The position numbers were made by a program, and so were the translations under genes. The notes under the pieces were generated by a model that saw only the letters and a list, made by a program, of their open reading frames with translations, searched no databases and had not been told where the DNA came from. DNA of 64,000 nt from Geomonas silvestris. GTDB lineage: Bacteria > Desulfobacterota > Desulfuromonadia > Geobacterales > Geobacteraceae. Location of the stretch: NCBI RefSeq assembly GCF_014193515.1, contig NZ_BLXX01000010.1:150523-214522 (forward strand), read 5' to 3'. Shown here one piece after another: positions 25,742 to 35,489 of the stretch (its first letter is position 1; the number at the start of each line of letters is the position of its first letter).

Positions 25742-26058
25742 GATGTCCCCCCTTGCAGCTGCGGTTTTTCCCTTACCTGTTCAACGGTCGTACCAACTTC
25801 GCCGGAATGGGTCTCGCGTCACTAACCAGCCGAATTCACAAAGGAAAACGACTTCATTTTTGGGCGCGGACACCGGCGCCTGAGAGCCGCGGTCTGTTTC
25901 AAGCCTGCACAGGGACCTGTTCGGAAGATGGTAATCTAGGTAAAAACAAGAACTTATGGCGATGTCGATTCGTGAACAGTCCGGGAGGCGGGCTGCACAC
26001 ACAGCTGCCGGTGCTGCTGGACATGATATAAATTGGGGTGACTTAATGGAGGTGGATC
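25742..26058. other. Divergent regulatory region between the Fis-type gene and comEC
   Basis: About 317 bp without a supported gene. It includes an AT-rich patch near 26021-26032 (GACATGATATAAAT) that may hold a comEC promoter, and GGAGG at 26048-26052. Confidence 0.45.
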
Positions 26059-28434
26059 CTGGAAAGGCCGCTGCTCATACCGCTAACCGCGCTCATCGCC
26101 GGGCTTTTTACTGCCGATGCCACCGGCTGCCTTCCACCGTCCTGGAGCGTCGGCGCCCTCGTGGTACTGCTCATTATCTCCTCCTGCCGCACCGCAAGCC
26201 TTGGTTTCACCTGTTCCTTGGCCGCGTTTTTCTTCTGTTACGGCCAGCTCTCCCTGTCTCCGTTTTTGAACCCTCCGAAAGAAATAGCCGCCTGGAGCAG
26301 CGCCGAGCAGCACGTCGTGGAGGGGGTACTGCAGCGTCGTGCCGAGGGACTCCCCGATGGCGGGGGACGGCTGGTCCTGGGTGATCTGCTGCTGCACGAG
26401 GGGCCGGGGACGCGCCGGCTACCGGGCAGACTGCTGGTGCACCTCAAGCAGGGGAGAGTTCAGCTTGGCACCGGAGACCGGATCCTGTTCTCCTCGAAGC
26501 TGCGCCGGCCGCGTCTATTGGGGCTCCCCGGGGAATCCGATTACCCGCGCCGGCTCGCCTACCAGGGGATATTCCTGACCGGATTTCTGAAAGATCCCGG
26601 TGAGCTGGTACTGCTGCAGAGCGGGATCGGCTGGCGGCACGACATCGATTACCTGGCTGCCCGGTTGGGGAACTTCCTCATGGCGAGCGCGCCGCCTGCC
26701 GAGGCCGGGGTTCTCAAGGCGCTGCTCATCGGCGACACCGGCGATGTTCCCGCCGAACTCAACACCGCCTACGCACTCAGCGGCGTCAACCACATCCTCT
26801 CCATCTCCGGATTCCATGTTGGCATCGTTTTCATCTGCCTGTTTCAGCTGCTCTTTTTGCTGGCACGCCAGCTGGAGACGCTAACCCGCCACTGCAACCT
26901 GCGGCGCACCTTGCTGCTCGTCGCCCTGCCGGCGGTCGTGTTCTATCTCTTTCTCTCGGGAACCCAGGCGGCGACCCTGCGCAGCGTGCTGATGATCGTG
27001 GCGGTCCTGCTGGCACTCTACCTGAAGCGCGAGCTCGATCCGGTGAATTGCATCGTCCTGGCCGCCTTCGCGATCCTCAGCGGCGCTCCGGAGACCATGT
27101 TCGATCTCTCCTTCCAGCTCTCCTTCCTGGCCATTTGGGGGCTCGTGGTGCTTTCCTCCGAACTTGCCGCACCCGTTCGCGGGATCAAGGGGGTACCCGG
27201 GTGGTTTCTCCTTCTTCTCGCGGCTTCGGCGGCGGCCATCCTGGCGACGCTGGTTCCGGTTGCCTACTATTTTCAGCGCGTGTCCTTTACCGGGCTCCTT
27301 GCCAATGTGGCGGTGGTGCCGCTCATGGGCTACGGGGCGGTCGTGGTCGGCTTCGCCTCGCTGCCGATCTGCCTGCTGGCTCCGGGAGCGGCCCAGCCTC
27401 TGGTGCAGCTGGCAGCAGCACTGGTGCGGGCCTCTGATTACCTGGTTGCCTACCTGGCCCGGTTGCCGGTATGGAGCGGGTACTACCCGACCCAGACGGA
27501 CCTGGCGCTGTCGGTGGCGGCGCTGGGGGCTCTCACCTTGGTCCGTCCGGTCCGGTTGGCGCGGATCGTCGTCCTTTTGCCGGTGCTGGTACTGACGGCG
27601 CGCGGGGTGCCGGCGGGACGGCAGGCTGACGGGCGGCTCGAGGTGATCTTCCTGAGCGTCGGCCAAGGGGATGCTGCGCTGGTGCGTCTGCCGGACGGCA
27701 AGCGGATGTTGGTGGACGGCGGCGGGGACTACGGCGACCTCGAACTGAGGGTAGGGGAGCGACTGCTGGGGCCGGCGCTGCACGCGCTCAAGGTGGACCG
27801 GCTGGACTACCTGGTACTGTCCCATCCCCATCCCGACCACCTGCAGGGTGTCCTCTGGGCTGCCGCCTATCTCGAGGTGGGCGAGTTCTGGGAAAGCGGC
27901 ATTCCCGGCACTTCGCAGGAGTACCGGAAACTGAAGTGGGTGCTGGCGAGTCGCGCGGTCCCGGTCCGCACCATCAACGCGGCAAGTGCGCCTTTTGCCG
28001 CGGGTGGCGTCCAGGTAGAGCCGCTCTGGCCGGAGCGCAGCGTGCCGCTTACCGGGGACGAGAACGACGACTCCCTGGTGTTCAGGTTGCGTCACGGGCG
28101 AAGTTCCGTGCTCTTCACCGGGGATCTTGGTGGCCAGTCGGAGGCCGAGCTCCTGGCGAGCGGCACATCCCTCAACACTTCGCTTTTGAAGGTGCCACAC
28201 CACGGGAGCAAGTACTCCTCAAGCGCCGAGTTCCTCAAGGCGGTTGCCCCGAAATTTGCGGTGATCTCTGCGGGGTTCGGGAACAACTTCCACCTGCCGG
28301 CACCGGCCACGCTCCGGAGGCTGCAACACCGGGGAACCAGGGTGTACCGGACCGATTTGGAAGGCTCGATCCAGGCTATCTGTCAGGCCGATGGAACTGT
28401 TATAATAGGGGCACCTTGGGGGCATTTTAATTGA
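26059..28434 (+). CDS. comEC: DNA uptake channel ComEC/Rec2, CTG start
   Basis: A 791-residue inner-membrane protein with the ComEC order: N-terminal spans, the competence channel domain (SGVNHILSISGFHVGI, about residue 240), further spans, and a C-terminal metallo-beta-lactamase domain with LSHPHPDHLQG and FTGDLGG motifs. It passes single-stranded DNA during transformation. Reading from CTG 26059 gives ERPLLIPLTALIAGL, which resembles the family N-terminus; an in-frame stop lies at 26044 and no ATG, GTG or TTG occurs until GTG 26161, which would cut off the first span. GGAGG lies 6 bases before the CTG. No pilus genes are adjacent. Confidence 0.9.
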   Translation: MERPLLIPLTALIAGLFTADATGCLPPSWSVGALVVLLIISSCRTASLGFTCSLAAFFFCYGQLSLSPFLNPPKEIAAWSSAEQHVVEGVLQRRAEGLPDGGGRLVLGDLLLHEGPGTRRLPGRLLVHLKQGRVQLGTGDRILFSSKLRRPRLLGLPGESDYPRRLAYQGIFLTGFLKDPGELVLLQSGIGWRHDIDYLAARLGNFLMASAPPAEAGVLKALLIGDTGDVPAELNTAYALSGVNHILSISGFHVGIVFICLFQLLFLLARQLETLTRHCNLRRTLLLVALPAVVFYLFLSGTQAATLRSVLMIVAVLLALYLKRELDPVNCIVLAAFAILSGAPETMFDLSFQLSFLAIWGLVVLSSELAAPVRGIKGVPGWFLLLLAASAAAILATLVPVAYYFQRVSFTGLLANVAVVPLMGYGAVVVGFASLPICLLAPGAAQPLVQLAAALVRASDYLVAYLARLPVWSGYYPTQTDLALSVAALGALTLVRPVRLARIVVLLPVLVLTARGVPAGRQADGRLEVIFLSVGQGDAALVRLPDGKRMLVDGGGDYGDLELRVGERLLGPALHALKVDRLDYLVLSHPHPDHLQGVLWAAAYLEVGEFWESGIPGTSQEYRKLKWVLASRAVPVRTINAASAPFAAGGVQVEPLWPERSVPLTGDENDDSLVFRLRHGRSSVLFTGDLGGQSEAELLASGTSLNTSLLKVPHHGSKYSSSAEFLKAVAPKFAVISAGFGNNFHLPAPATLRRLQHRGTRVYRTDLEGSIQAICQADGTVIIGAPWGHFN

Positions 28435-28504
28435 CACTTCAAAGATGTATCTGCTAGTTTAGGCTGGAATTGGTCTATCTTTGTGTCAGTAGGAGAGCCG
28501 CTTC

Positions 28505-29887
28505 ATGGAACGGATACTCATAGTCGAGGACGACAGCTTCTTCCGTGAGGTCTTCACCGACCTGCTCCAAGAAGACGGTTACAGTGTCGATGTTGCCGCC
28601 TCCGGCGAAGAAGCGCTCGATTTGATATCGAATCGCGAATATCAGTTGGTGGTGACCGACCTGGTCATGCGCGATGTGAGCGGCCTCGACATCCTTTCGG
28701 CGGTAAAAAGGCTCGACCCTGCTGTCGACGTCATCATGGTGACCGGCCACGCCAATGTGGAGACGGCGATCTTCGCCCTGAAAAACGGCGCCACCGATTA
28801 CCTGGTGAAACCGATCAACCACGACGAGTTCCGGCACATCGTGGCGCAGTGCATGGACCAGCGGCGTCTGCTGGACGAGAACCTGGAGCTCAAGGGACTT
28901 TTACACCTGTTCCAGGTGAGCCAGACCATCGCCAACTGCCTGGAACTCGACCGCATCTACCAGCTCCTCATGGACGCGCTCTCCAAGGAAGTGGGGGTGA
29001 CCCGCGGCCTCGGCTACTTCAGCGACAGCGGCAACCTCGTGCTTCACGAAGTGAAAGGGATCGACCCGGAGCACGCCTCGCTGCTCGGCCAAGCCGTGAT
29101 CTCCGAGTGCGAGCTGATGGACGATGGCGGAGCGCTCGTTACCCTCAAGGATTTTCTCCCCGACGACGCCGAATACGGTGCAGGTGTCACCGAGGCTATG
29201 TGCCTCTACATCCGGCACAAGTCGACGCTCCAGGGGGTGGTCGTGCTGGTTAACGACCCCGGACAGCCGCTCCCCCGCCCGGTTAACCGCAAGAACCTCA
29301 GTTTCCTCCTGGATCAGGCCTCGCTTGCCCTCGATAACGCCGCCCGCTACAACTTCGCCAAGGATCTCCTCTACATCGACGAGCTGACCGGCCTGTACAA
29401 CTACCGCTACCTCGACGTGGTGCTCGAGCGCGAGCTGAAGCGTTGCGAGCGCTACGGATCGAACCTCTCGGTCCTCTTCCTCGACATCGACCTCTTCAAG
29501 ATGGTGAACGACAACTTCGGGCACCTGATCGGCAGCCGCGTGTTGCGCGAGGTCGGCTCCCTGCTCAGGAAAGGGGTGCGTGACGTCGACGCGGTGATCC
29601 GCTACGGCGGCGACGAGTACACCATCGTCCTGGTGGAAACCGGGGTCGAGGGTGCAACCGTGGTAGCCGAGCGTATCCGGCGCACCATCGAGCAGCACAC
29701 CTTCAGCCGCGCCGACGGCCTGGCCATCAAGCTCACCGTGAGCCTCGGCTACGCCTGCGCCCCTGCCGACTGCAACACCAAGGGCGAGCTTCTCGAGATG
29801 GCCGACCAGGCCATGTACCGCGGCAAGGCCGGCGGCAAGAACATGGCCTTCCACGCCCTCCCCGCCACCCCGCCGCCGGCCGGGTAA
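28505..29887 (+). CDS. Response regulator diguanylate cyclase (REC-linker-GGDEF)
   Basis: A 460-residue protein. Residues 1-120 are a receiver (IVEDDSFFREVF, LVVTDLVMRDVSG with the phospho-Asp, LVKPINHDE lysine). Residues about 135-285 form a GAF-like sensor region. Residues about 290-450 are a GGDEF domain with LDIDLFKMVNDNFGH and the active site RYGGDEY, a permitted Tyr variant. RDVD five residues upstream is an intact RxxD inhibitory site for product feedback. It should make c-di-GMP when phosphorylated. The N-terminal VTGHANVETAIFALKNGA is NtrC-receiver-like. GGAGAG precedes the ATG. Confidence 0.92.
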   Translation: MERILIVEDDSFFREVFTDLLQEDGYSVDVAASGEEALDLISNREYQLVVTDLVMRDVSGLDILSAVKRLDPAVDVIMVTGHANVETAIFALKNGATDYLVKPINHDEFRHIVAQCMDQRRLLDENLELKGLLHLFQVSQTIANCLELDRIYQLLMDALSKEVGVTRGLGYFSDSGNLVLHEVKGIDPEHASLLGQAVISECELMDDGGALVTLKDFLPDDAEYGAGVTEAMCLYIRHKSTLQGVVVLVNDPGQPLPRPVNRKNLSFLLDQASLALDNAARYNFAKDLLYIDELTGLYNYRYLDVVLERELKRCERYGSNLSVLFLDIDLFKMVNDNFGHLIGSRVLREVGSLLRKGVRDVDAVIRYGGDEYTIVLVETGVEGATVVAERIRRTIEQHTFSRADGLAIKLTVSLGYACAPADCNTKGELLEMADQAMYRGKAGGKNMAFHALPATPPPAG

Positions 29888-30385
29888 CGCTTCCTCGCCG
29901 CCTTGGCTGTCGCCCCTTTTTCCCAGGTAAAGACGTTCGTGTTCACGCAGCGGCAGGTGGCCTCACGTCCTCCCCTTTGCGAAGGAAAGACAGAGGGGAT
30001 TTAGCCCAGGCAGCCACCGCGCCGATGTTTGCCGCAACGCTAAATCCCCCTTCGCACAGGGGGACTTTCTGCCTGCCCTGTCGATACAACCTGCCCCTTT
30101 TTCCCATGGTAACTGCGACCGGTATTCCCCCTACGGACCCTCCAACGCCCCGAGCTCTCGTTCTTTCAGCTACCTGCAAAACCTTCCGTTCACGGAGACT
30201 TTTTTATGGTCGTACCGGGGAGAAAATGCTATCCTCTGCGCTTGCTCTTAGGCTGTAAAATTTTGCTATCTGCGGTCGCCAGCTTGCTTCCTCATCAAGG
30301 AGAGCGGCCGATGTAACGCTGGCAACACTGCTACTATTCCAGCCGTTTTGAGGCTGACACTGATTGTGCAAGGAGAGCGTGACTC
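29888..30385. other. Non-coding stretch before hisS with a degenerate inverted repeat
   Basis: About 500 bp. Positions 29960-30075 hold an imperfect inverted repeat whose arms both contain GCGAAGG and GGGATTTAG, including the 23-mer shared with 25011-25033 and a looser relative near 46120-46165. A possible extended -10 (TGCTATCCT at 30226) lies upstream of hisS. No gene is supported. Confidence 0.5.
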
Positions 30386-31633
30386 GTGGCTATCAACGGA
30401 ATCAAAGGCTTTAACGACATCCTTCCCGGCGACGTAGAGAAATGGCAGCACATCGAGGCGACGGCGCGCCGGGTCTTCGAACTCTACGGCTTCTCCGAGA
30501 TCCGCACCCCCATCCTGGAAAAGACCGAGCTCTTCTGCCGTTCCATCGGTGATGCCACCGACATCGTCGAGAAAGAGATGTACTCCTTCGTGGACAAGGG
30601 GGAGAACAAGGTCACCATGCGTCCGGAGGGGACCGCGGCGGTGATGCGCGCGTTCATCGAGCACAAGATGCAGGCGCTCGACCCGGTGGCCAGGCTCTAC
30701 TACATGGGGCCCATGTTCCGCTACGAGCGTCCCCAGAAGGGGCGTTACCGCCAGTTTCACCAGATCGGCGCCGAGGTGACCGGGGTGAGCGCCCCGACCG
30801 TCGATGCGCAGGTCCTCACCATGCTGACCCACTTCTTCGCGGAGTTGGGCCTCGACGAGCCGTCGCTGCAGATCAACTCGCTTGGTTGCCCGAAGTGTCG
30901 CCCGGTGTACCGCGAGGCGCTGAAGAGCTTCCTCTTGAGCAAGATCGAGCTCTTGTGCGAGGACTGCAACCGCCGCTACGAGACGAACCCGCTGCGCGCC
31001 CTCGACTGCAAGTCCCCCGGCTGCCAGGAGGCGACCAAGGGAGCCCCGGCGATGCTGGAGTACCTCTGCCCCGAGTGTGCCGAGCACTTCGAGGCCACCA
31101 AGAAGTACCTCGAACTGGTGGGGACCACGTACCAGATCAACGAGCGCATGGTGCGCGGGCTCGACTACTACACCCGCACCACCTTCGAGCTCGTGACCGG
31201 GCTTCTGGGCTCGCAGAGCGCAGTCGCCGCCGGCGGGCGCTACGACGGCCTGATCAGCGACCTGGGCGGTCCGGCACTCCCCGGCATCGGTTTCGCGATC
31301 GGCGTCGAGCGCGTGGCGCTCCTCTTGGCCGAGAAGGATTTCTCGCGTCGTCCCGACCTCTTCATCGCGGCGTTGGGTGACGAGGCGCACGCCGAGGCCT
31401 TCAAGATCATGAGCGCGCTGCAGCGGCTGGGAGCGGCGGTGGAGATAGACTACGAAGGGAAGAGCCTGAAGAGCCAGATGCGGCGTGCCGACAAGTTCAA
31501 GTCGCGTTTCACCCTCATCATCGGCGGCGACGAGCTCGCCCGCGGCACGGCCCCGCTCAAGGACATGGACGGCGGCACCCAGAGCGATGTGGCTCTCAAC
31601 GCCGACGCCATCGTGAAGGTCATTAAAGGCTAA
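30386..31633 (+). CDS. hisS: Histidyl-tRNA synthetase
   Basis: A 415-residue class II synthetase. GIKGFNDILPGD marks the N-terminus; motif 2 is MFRYERPQKGRYRQFHQIGAE (quoted in part as FRYERPQKGRYRQFHQ); the histidine A motif is VRGLDYYTRTTFE, and GGRYDGL follows. The C-terminal anticodon-binding domain spans about 320-415. The start codon is GTG at 30386, with GGAGAG upstream. dnaE follows after 205 bp. Confidence 0.97.
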   Translation: MAINGIKGFNDILPGDVEKWQHIEATARRVFELYGFSEIRTPILEKTELFCRSIGDATDIVEKEMYSFVDKGENKVTMRPEGTAAVMRAFIEHKMQALDPVARLYYMGPMFRYERPQKGRYRQFHQIGAEVTGVSAPTVDAQVLTMLTHFFAELGLDEPSLQINSLGCPKCRPVYREALKSFLLSKIELLCEDCNRRYETNPLRALDCKSPGCQEATKGAPAMLEYLCPECAEHFEATKKYLELVGTTYQINERMVRGLDYYTRTTFELVTGLLGSQSAVAAGGRYDGLISDLGGPALPGIGFAIGVERVALLLAEKDFSRRPDLFIAALGDEAHAEAFKIMSALQRLGAAVEIDYEGKSLKSQMRRADKFKSRFTLIIGGDELARGTAPLKDMDGGTQSDVALNADAIVKVIKG

Positions 31634-31838
31634 CCCCCAAAGCGTGGACGCGGATCAGGCGGAAACCGCACGGGGCTCTGCGGATACACCAAAACGATCA
31701 GCCTGCGAGCATGCGCAGCACGCATATAAAAGGTGAACCTGTTTTTTCCGGTTCGCCTCTCATCCGCACAATCCGCGTGCAAAGCCTTCGACGTAGATTT
31801 GCCTTTTTTGCCGTTGTTTTTTTGTTTAGAGGGACTTA
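31634..31838. repeat. Degenerate inverted repeat between hisS and dnaE
   Basis: GACGCGGAT and GGCGGA near 31647-31662 reappear inverted as TCCGC and ATCCGCGTGC near 31765-31782. An inner hairpin, AGGTGAACC with GGTTCGCCT, lies at 31731-31758. It looks like an intergenic repeat element. Confidence 0.4.
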
Positions 31839-34800
31839 GTGGAACCAGGTAATTTCGTACATCTGCATCTGCACTCGCAGTACTCGCTTCTGGACGGTGC
31901 TATCCGCATCGGCGACCTGCTCGGCAAGGTGAAATCGACCGGCATGCATGCCGTCGCCATGACCGACCACGGCAACATGTTCGGCACGCTCGAGTTCTTC
32001 CTCAAGTGCAAGGACAAGGGGATCAAGCCGATCCTCGGCGCCGAGGTCTACATCGCCCCGCAGTCGCGCCACCTGAAGCAGGCGCCCACCGCAGGCGAAG
32101 CCTCGAGCTACCACCTGATCCTCCTCTGCGAGAACATGAAGGGGTTCAAAAACCTCTCCTACCTCACCTCGGCAGCCTTCAAGGAAGGCTTCTACCGCCG
32201 CCCCCGCATCGACAAGGAGATCCTCGCCGCCCACAGCGAAGGTCTCATCGTGCTCTCGGCCTGCCTGCAGGGCGAAGTCGCCTACCTCGCCGGGCGCAAC
32301 AAGATGGAAGAGGCCCGCGCGGTCGCCAAGTGGTACTCGGAGCTCTTCCCGGACCGCTACTACATCGAGCTGCAGGAGAATACCCTCCCCGAACAGGACG
32401 TGGCCAACCGCCGGCTCATGGAGATCGCGAGCGAGCTGAACCTGCCGCTGGTCGCCACCAACGACTGCCACTACCTGAACAAGGAAGACGCGCGCGCCCA
32501 CGAGATCCTGCTCTGCATCCAGACCGGCAAGACCATGAGCGACCCCTCGCGCATGCACTTCACCGCGGACGAGTTCTACGTGAAGACGCCGGATGAGATG
32601 GCCAAGGCCTTCCACTACGCTCCGGAAGCTCTGGCCAACACGGTCAAGATCGCCGAGCGCTGCAACCTCGAGTTCGACTTCAAGACCTACCACTTCCCGG
32701 CCTACTCCGCCCCTGAGGGGCAGACGCTCGACGAGCAGTTGGCCCAGGAGGCACGCGACGGCCTCAAGCTCAGGCTCGAGAAGATCCGCGTCAAGTACCC
32801 CGACATCACCGCCGAGGGAGAAAAGGCCTACTGGCACCGCCTGGAGATCGAACTCGCCTGCATCAAGCAGATGGGCTTCCCGGGCTACTTCCTCATCGTT
32901 GCGGACTTCATCAACTGGGCCAAAGACCACGGTATCCCGGTAGGGCCGGGCAGGGGCTCGGCGGCGGGTAGTCTCGTCGCCTTCTGCATCCGGATCACCG
33001 ACATCGACCCGATGCCCTACAACCTGCTGTTCGAGCGTTTCCTCAACCCCGAACGTATCTCGATGCCTGATATCGACGTCGACTTCTGCCAGGACCGCCG
33101 CGAAGAGGTGATCCAGTACATGGTCGAGAAGTACGGCCGCGAGAAGGTCTGCCAGATCATCACGTTTGGTACCATGGCGGCCAGGGGCGTTATCCGCGAC
33201 GTGGGGCGCGCGCTCGACCTCCCCTTCGGCGACGTCGACAAGATCGCCAAGCTGGTCCCCGAGGTGCTCGGCATCACGCTGGAAAAGGCGCTGCAGCAGG
33301 AACCGAAGCTGAACGAACTGGCCGCGCAGGACGCCCGTGTTAAGGAAGTCCTCTCGGTCGCCTTGAGGCTCGAAGGTCTCGCGCGCCACGCCTCCACCCA
33401 CGCCGCCGGCCTCGTGGTCGCGCCCAAGCAGATGGAGGAGTTCTGCCCGGTCTACATGGATCAGAAGTCGGGATCCCTGACCACGCAGTATTCCATGAAG
33501 TACGTCGAGAAGATCGGCCTCGTTAAGTTCGACTTCCTGGGCCTTAAGAACCTGACGGTCATCGACAACGCGGTGAAGCACATCCGCGCGGGCAAGGACC
33601 CCAACTTCGACATCACCCTCCTCAGGGACGACGACGCGGAGTCCTATAAGCTCCTGCAGGCCGGCAACACGACCGGCGTCTTCCAGCTCGAGTCCAGCGG
33701 CATGAAGGAGCTCCTGGTCAAGCTGAAGCCCTCCTGCTTCGAGGACATCATCGCAGTCTGCGCCCTCTACCGCCCGGGCCCGCTCGGTTCCGGCATGGTG
33801 GACGCCTTCATCGAGTGCAAGCACGGCCGCCGCGACGTCGTCTACGAACTCCCCCAGCTCGAGCCGATCCTGAAGGACACCTACGGCGTCATCGTCTACC
33901 AGGAACAGGTCATGCAGATCGCCCGAAGCCTGGCAGGCTACTCGCTGGGCGGCGCGGACCTCCTGCGTCGCGCCATGGGTAAGAAAGATGCCGAGCAGAT
34001 GGCCAAGGAGCGCGACAAGTTCCTCATCGGCGCCAAAGAACTCGGACTCGACCTCACCAAGGCGGCTGCGATCTTCGACCTGATGGCGAAATTCGCCGAG
34101 TACGGCTTCAACAAGTCGCACTCCGCAGCCTACGCCCTGGTCGCCTACCAGACCGCGTTCTTGAAGGCGCACTACCCGGTCGAGTTCATGGCGGCGCTCC
34201 TCACCGAGGACATGGGGAATACCGACAAGGTCATCAAGAGCATCAGCGATTGCCGCGAGATGGGGATCGACGTGCTCCCGCCGGACATCAACGAGTCCAA
34301 CCGCTCCTTCCGCGTCTTGGACAAGGCGATGCGCTTCGGTCTCGGTGCGGTGAAAAACGTCGGCGAGGGTGCCATCGAGGCGATCATCGAGGGGCGCGGC
34401 AACGAGCCCTTCAAGGACATCTTCGACTTCTGCGAGCGGGTGGACCTGCGGCGCGTCAACAAGCGCGTCATCGAGGCGCTCATCAAGTGCGGCGCCTTCG
34501 ACTGCACCGGCGCCAAGCGCTCCCAGCTTATGGCGGTCCTCGACGAGGCGGCGGCTCTGGGGCAGAAGGTGCGCGAGGAGCGCGAGAGCGCCCAGGTCTC
34601 TCTTTTCGGCGCCGCGGACATCGTGCGCGGCTCAAACGGTGGCGGCAACCGGCTCCCCGATATCCCGGAGTGGGACGAGAAGTACCGCCTGGGGTGCGAG
34701 AAGGAGGCCTTGGGCTTCTTCGTCACCGGGCACCCGCTGGACCGCTGGGTCGGCGACATGAAGCGCTTCTCCAACGTGGATACCTTCACCATCCTGGAGG

Positions 34801-35309
34801 CCAAGGAGAAGAGCGAGGTGAAGCTCTGCGGCGTCTCCACCACCTTGAAGGAGATCATGACCAAGAAGGGCGACCGCATGGGGTTCATCGCCCTGGAGGA
34901 CCTGGTGGGGAACGTCGAGGTGGTGATCTTCTCCGACGTCTACGCGCGCTGCTCCCAGCACCTGAAAAACGACGACCCGCTGCTCGTTACCGGCACGGTC
35001 GAGTTGGGGGAGAAGGGGGCCAAGGTCATGGCGAGCGACATCGTCCTCTTGCGCGACATGATCGAGACGCACACCCGCAGGGTGAACGTCACCATCGAGG
35101 CCACAGAGACTGACTCGAGCAAGCTTCCCGCTCTCAAGAACATCTTCGCGCGCTATCAGGGGGCCTGCCGCACCTTCCTGCATCTGAACATGGAGAACAA
35201 ATCCCGCGTCACCATCAAGCTTTCCGACGTATACAAAGTATCGGCTACCGAAGAATTAACAGTGGAAGTCAGCAACCTCTTGGGCTATAATGCCGTCTCA
35301 TTCGAGTAG
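31839..35309 (+). CDS. dnaE: DNA polymerase III alpha subunit
   Basis: A 1156-residue replicative polymerase. The N-terminal PHP domain begins FVHLHLHSQYSLLDG. The palm has GPGRGSAAGSLVAF and the catalytic aspartates in PDIDVDF (about residue 410) and KFDFLGLKNL (about 565). The fingers contain RPGPLGSGM and FNKSHSAAYA. An OB fold and C-terminal domain follow. The length is normal for DnaE1. The start is GTG 31839 with GAGGGA upstream. The gene order hisS-dnaE-accA recurs in Geobacter. Confidence 0.97.
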   Translation: MEPGNFVHLHLHSQYSLLDGAIRIGDLLGKVKSTGMHAVAMTDHGNMFGTLEFFLKCKDKGIKPILGAEVYIAPQSRHLKQAPTAGEASSYHLILLCENMKGFKNLSYLTSAAFKEGFYRRPRIDKEILAAHSEGLIVLSACLQGEVAYLAGRNKMEEARAVAKWYSELFPDRYYIELQENTLPEQDVANRRLMEIASELNLPLVATNDCHYLNKEDARAHEILLCIQTGKTMSDPSRMHFTADEFYVKTPDEMAKAFHYAPEALANTVKIAERCNLEFDFKTYHFPAYSAPEGQTLDEQLAQEARDGLKLRLEKIRVKYPDITAEGEKAYWHRLEIELACIKQMGFPGYFLIVADFINWAKDHGIPVGPGRGSAAGSLVAFCIRITDIDPMPYNLLFERFLNPERISMPDIDVDFCQDRREEVIQYMVEKYGREKVCQIITFGTMAARGVIRDVGRALDLPFGDVDKIAKLVPEVLGITLEKALQQEPKLNELAAQDARVKEVLSVALRLEGLARHASTHAAGLVVAPKQMEEFCPVYMDQKSGSLTTQYSMKYVEKIGLVKFDFLGLKNLTVIDNAVKHIRAGKDPNFDITLLRDDDAESYKLLQAGNTTGVFQLESSGMKELLVKLKPSCFEDIIAVCALYRPGPLGSGMVDAFIECKHGRRDVVYELPQLEPILKDTYGVIVYQEQVMQIARSLAGYSLGGADLLRRAMGKKDAEQMAKERDKFLIGAKELGLDLTKAAAIFDLMAKFAEYGFNKSHSAAYALVAYQTAFLKAHYPVEFMAALLTEDMGNTDKVIKSISDCREMGIDVLPPDINESNRSFRVLDKAMRFGLGAVKNVGEGAIEAIIEGRGNEPFKDIFDFCERVDLRRVNKRVIEALIKCGAFDCTGAKRSQLMAVLDEAAALGQKVREERESAQVSLFGAADIVRGSNGGGNRLPDIPEWDEKYRLGCEKEALGFFVTGHPLDRWVGDMKRFSNVDTFTILEAKEKSEVKLCGVSTTLKEIMTKKGDRMGFIALEDLVGNVEVVIFSDVYARCSQHLKNDDPLLVTGTVELGEKGAKVMASDIVLLRDMIETHTRRVNVTIEATETDSSKLPALKNIFARYQGACRTFLHLNMENKSRVTIKLSDVYKVSATEELTVEVSNLLGYNAVSFE

Positions 35310-35329
35310 CCGGTAGGAAAATCCGGTTG

Positions 35330-35440
35330 ACCGCAAAGACGCAAAGCACGCAAAGATAACCTAAAGCAGGTTTGAGTTCAGGTGGTTATGCTGTCGTTAC
35401 GCCCACCTGATTTTCTTTGCGCCCTTTGCGTCTTTGCGGT
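35330..35440. repeat. Inverted repeat element with CCGCAAAGACGCAAAG ends
   Basis: Left arm ACCGCAAAGACGCAAAG plus ten more bases matches the inverted right arm at all but two or three of 27 positions. A second, inner hairpin (TCAGGTGG with CCACCTGA) lies in the centre. The 111-bp palindrome fills the gap between dnaE and accA. Confidence 0.8.
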
Positions 35441-35489
35441 GAGCTGAACCCGCAGTCATTTCATTTTAGTGAACAGGAGACACCCATAT

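Noticed and set aside
31836..34172. A 778-codon frame opposite dnaE
   Set aside because: It is a long complementary-strand shadow of dnaE caused by GC-rich third positions; it has no motif or ribosome site.
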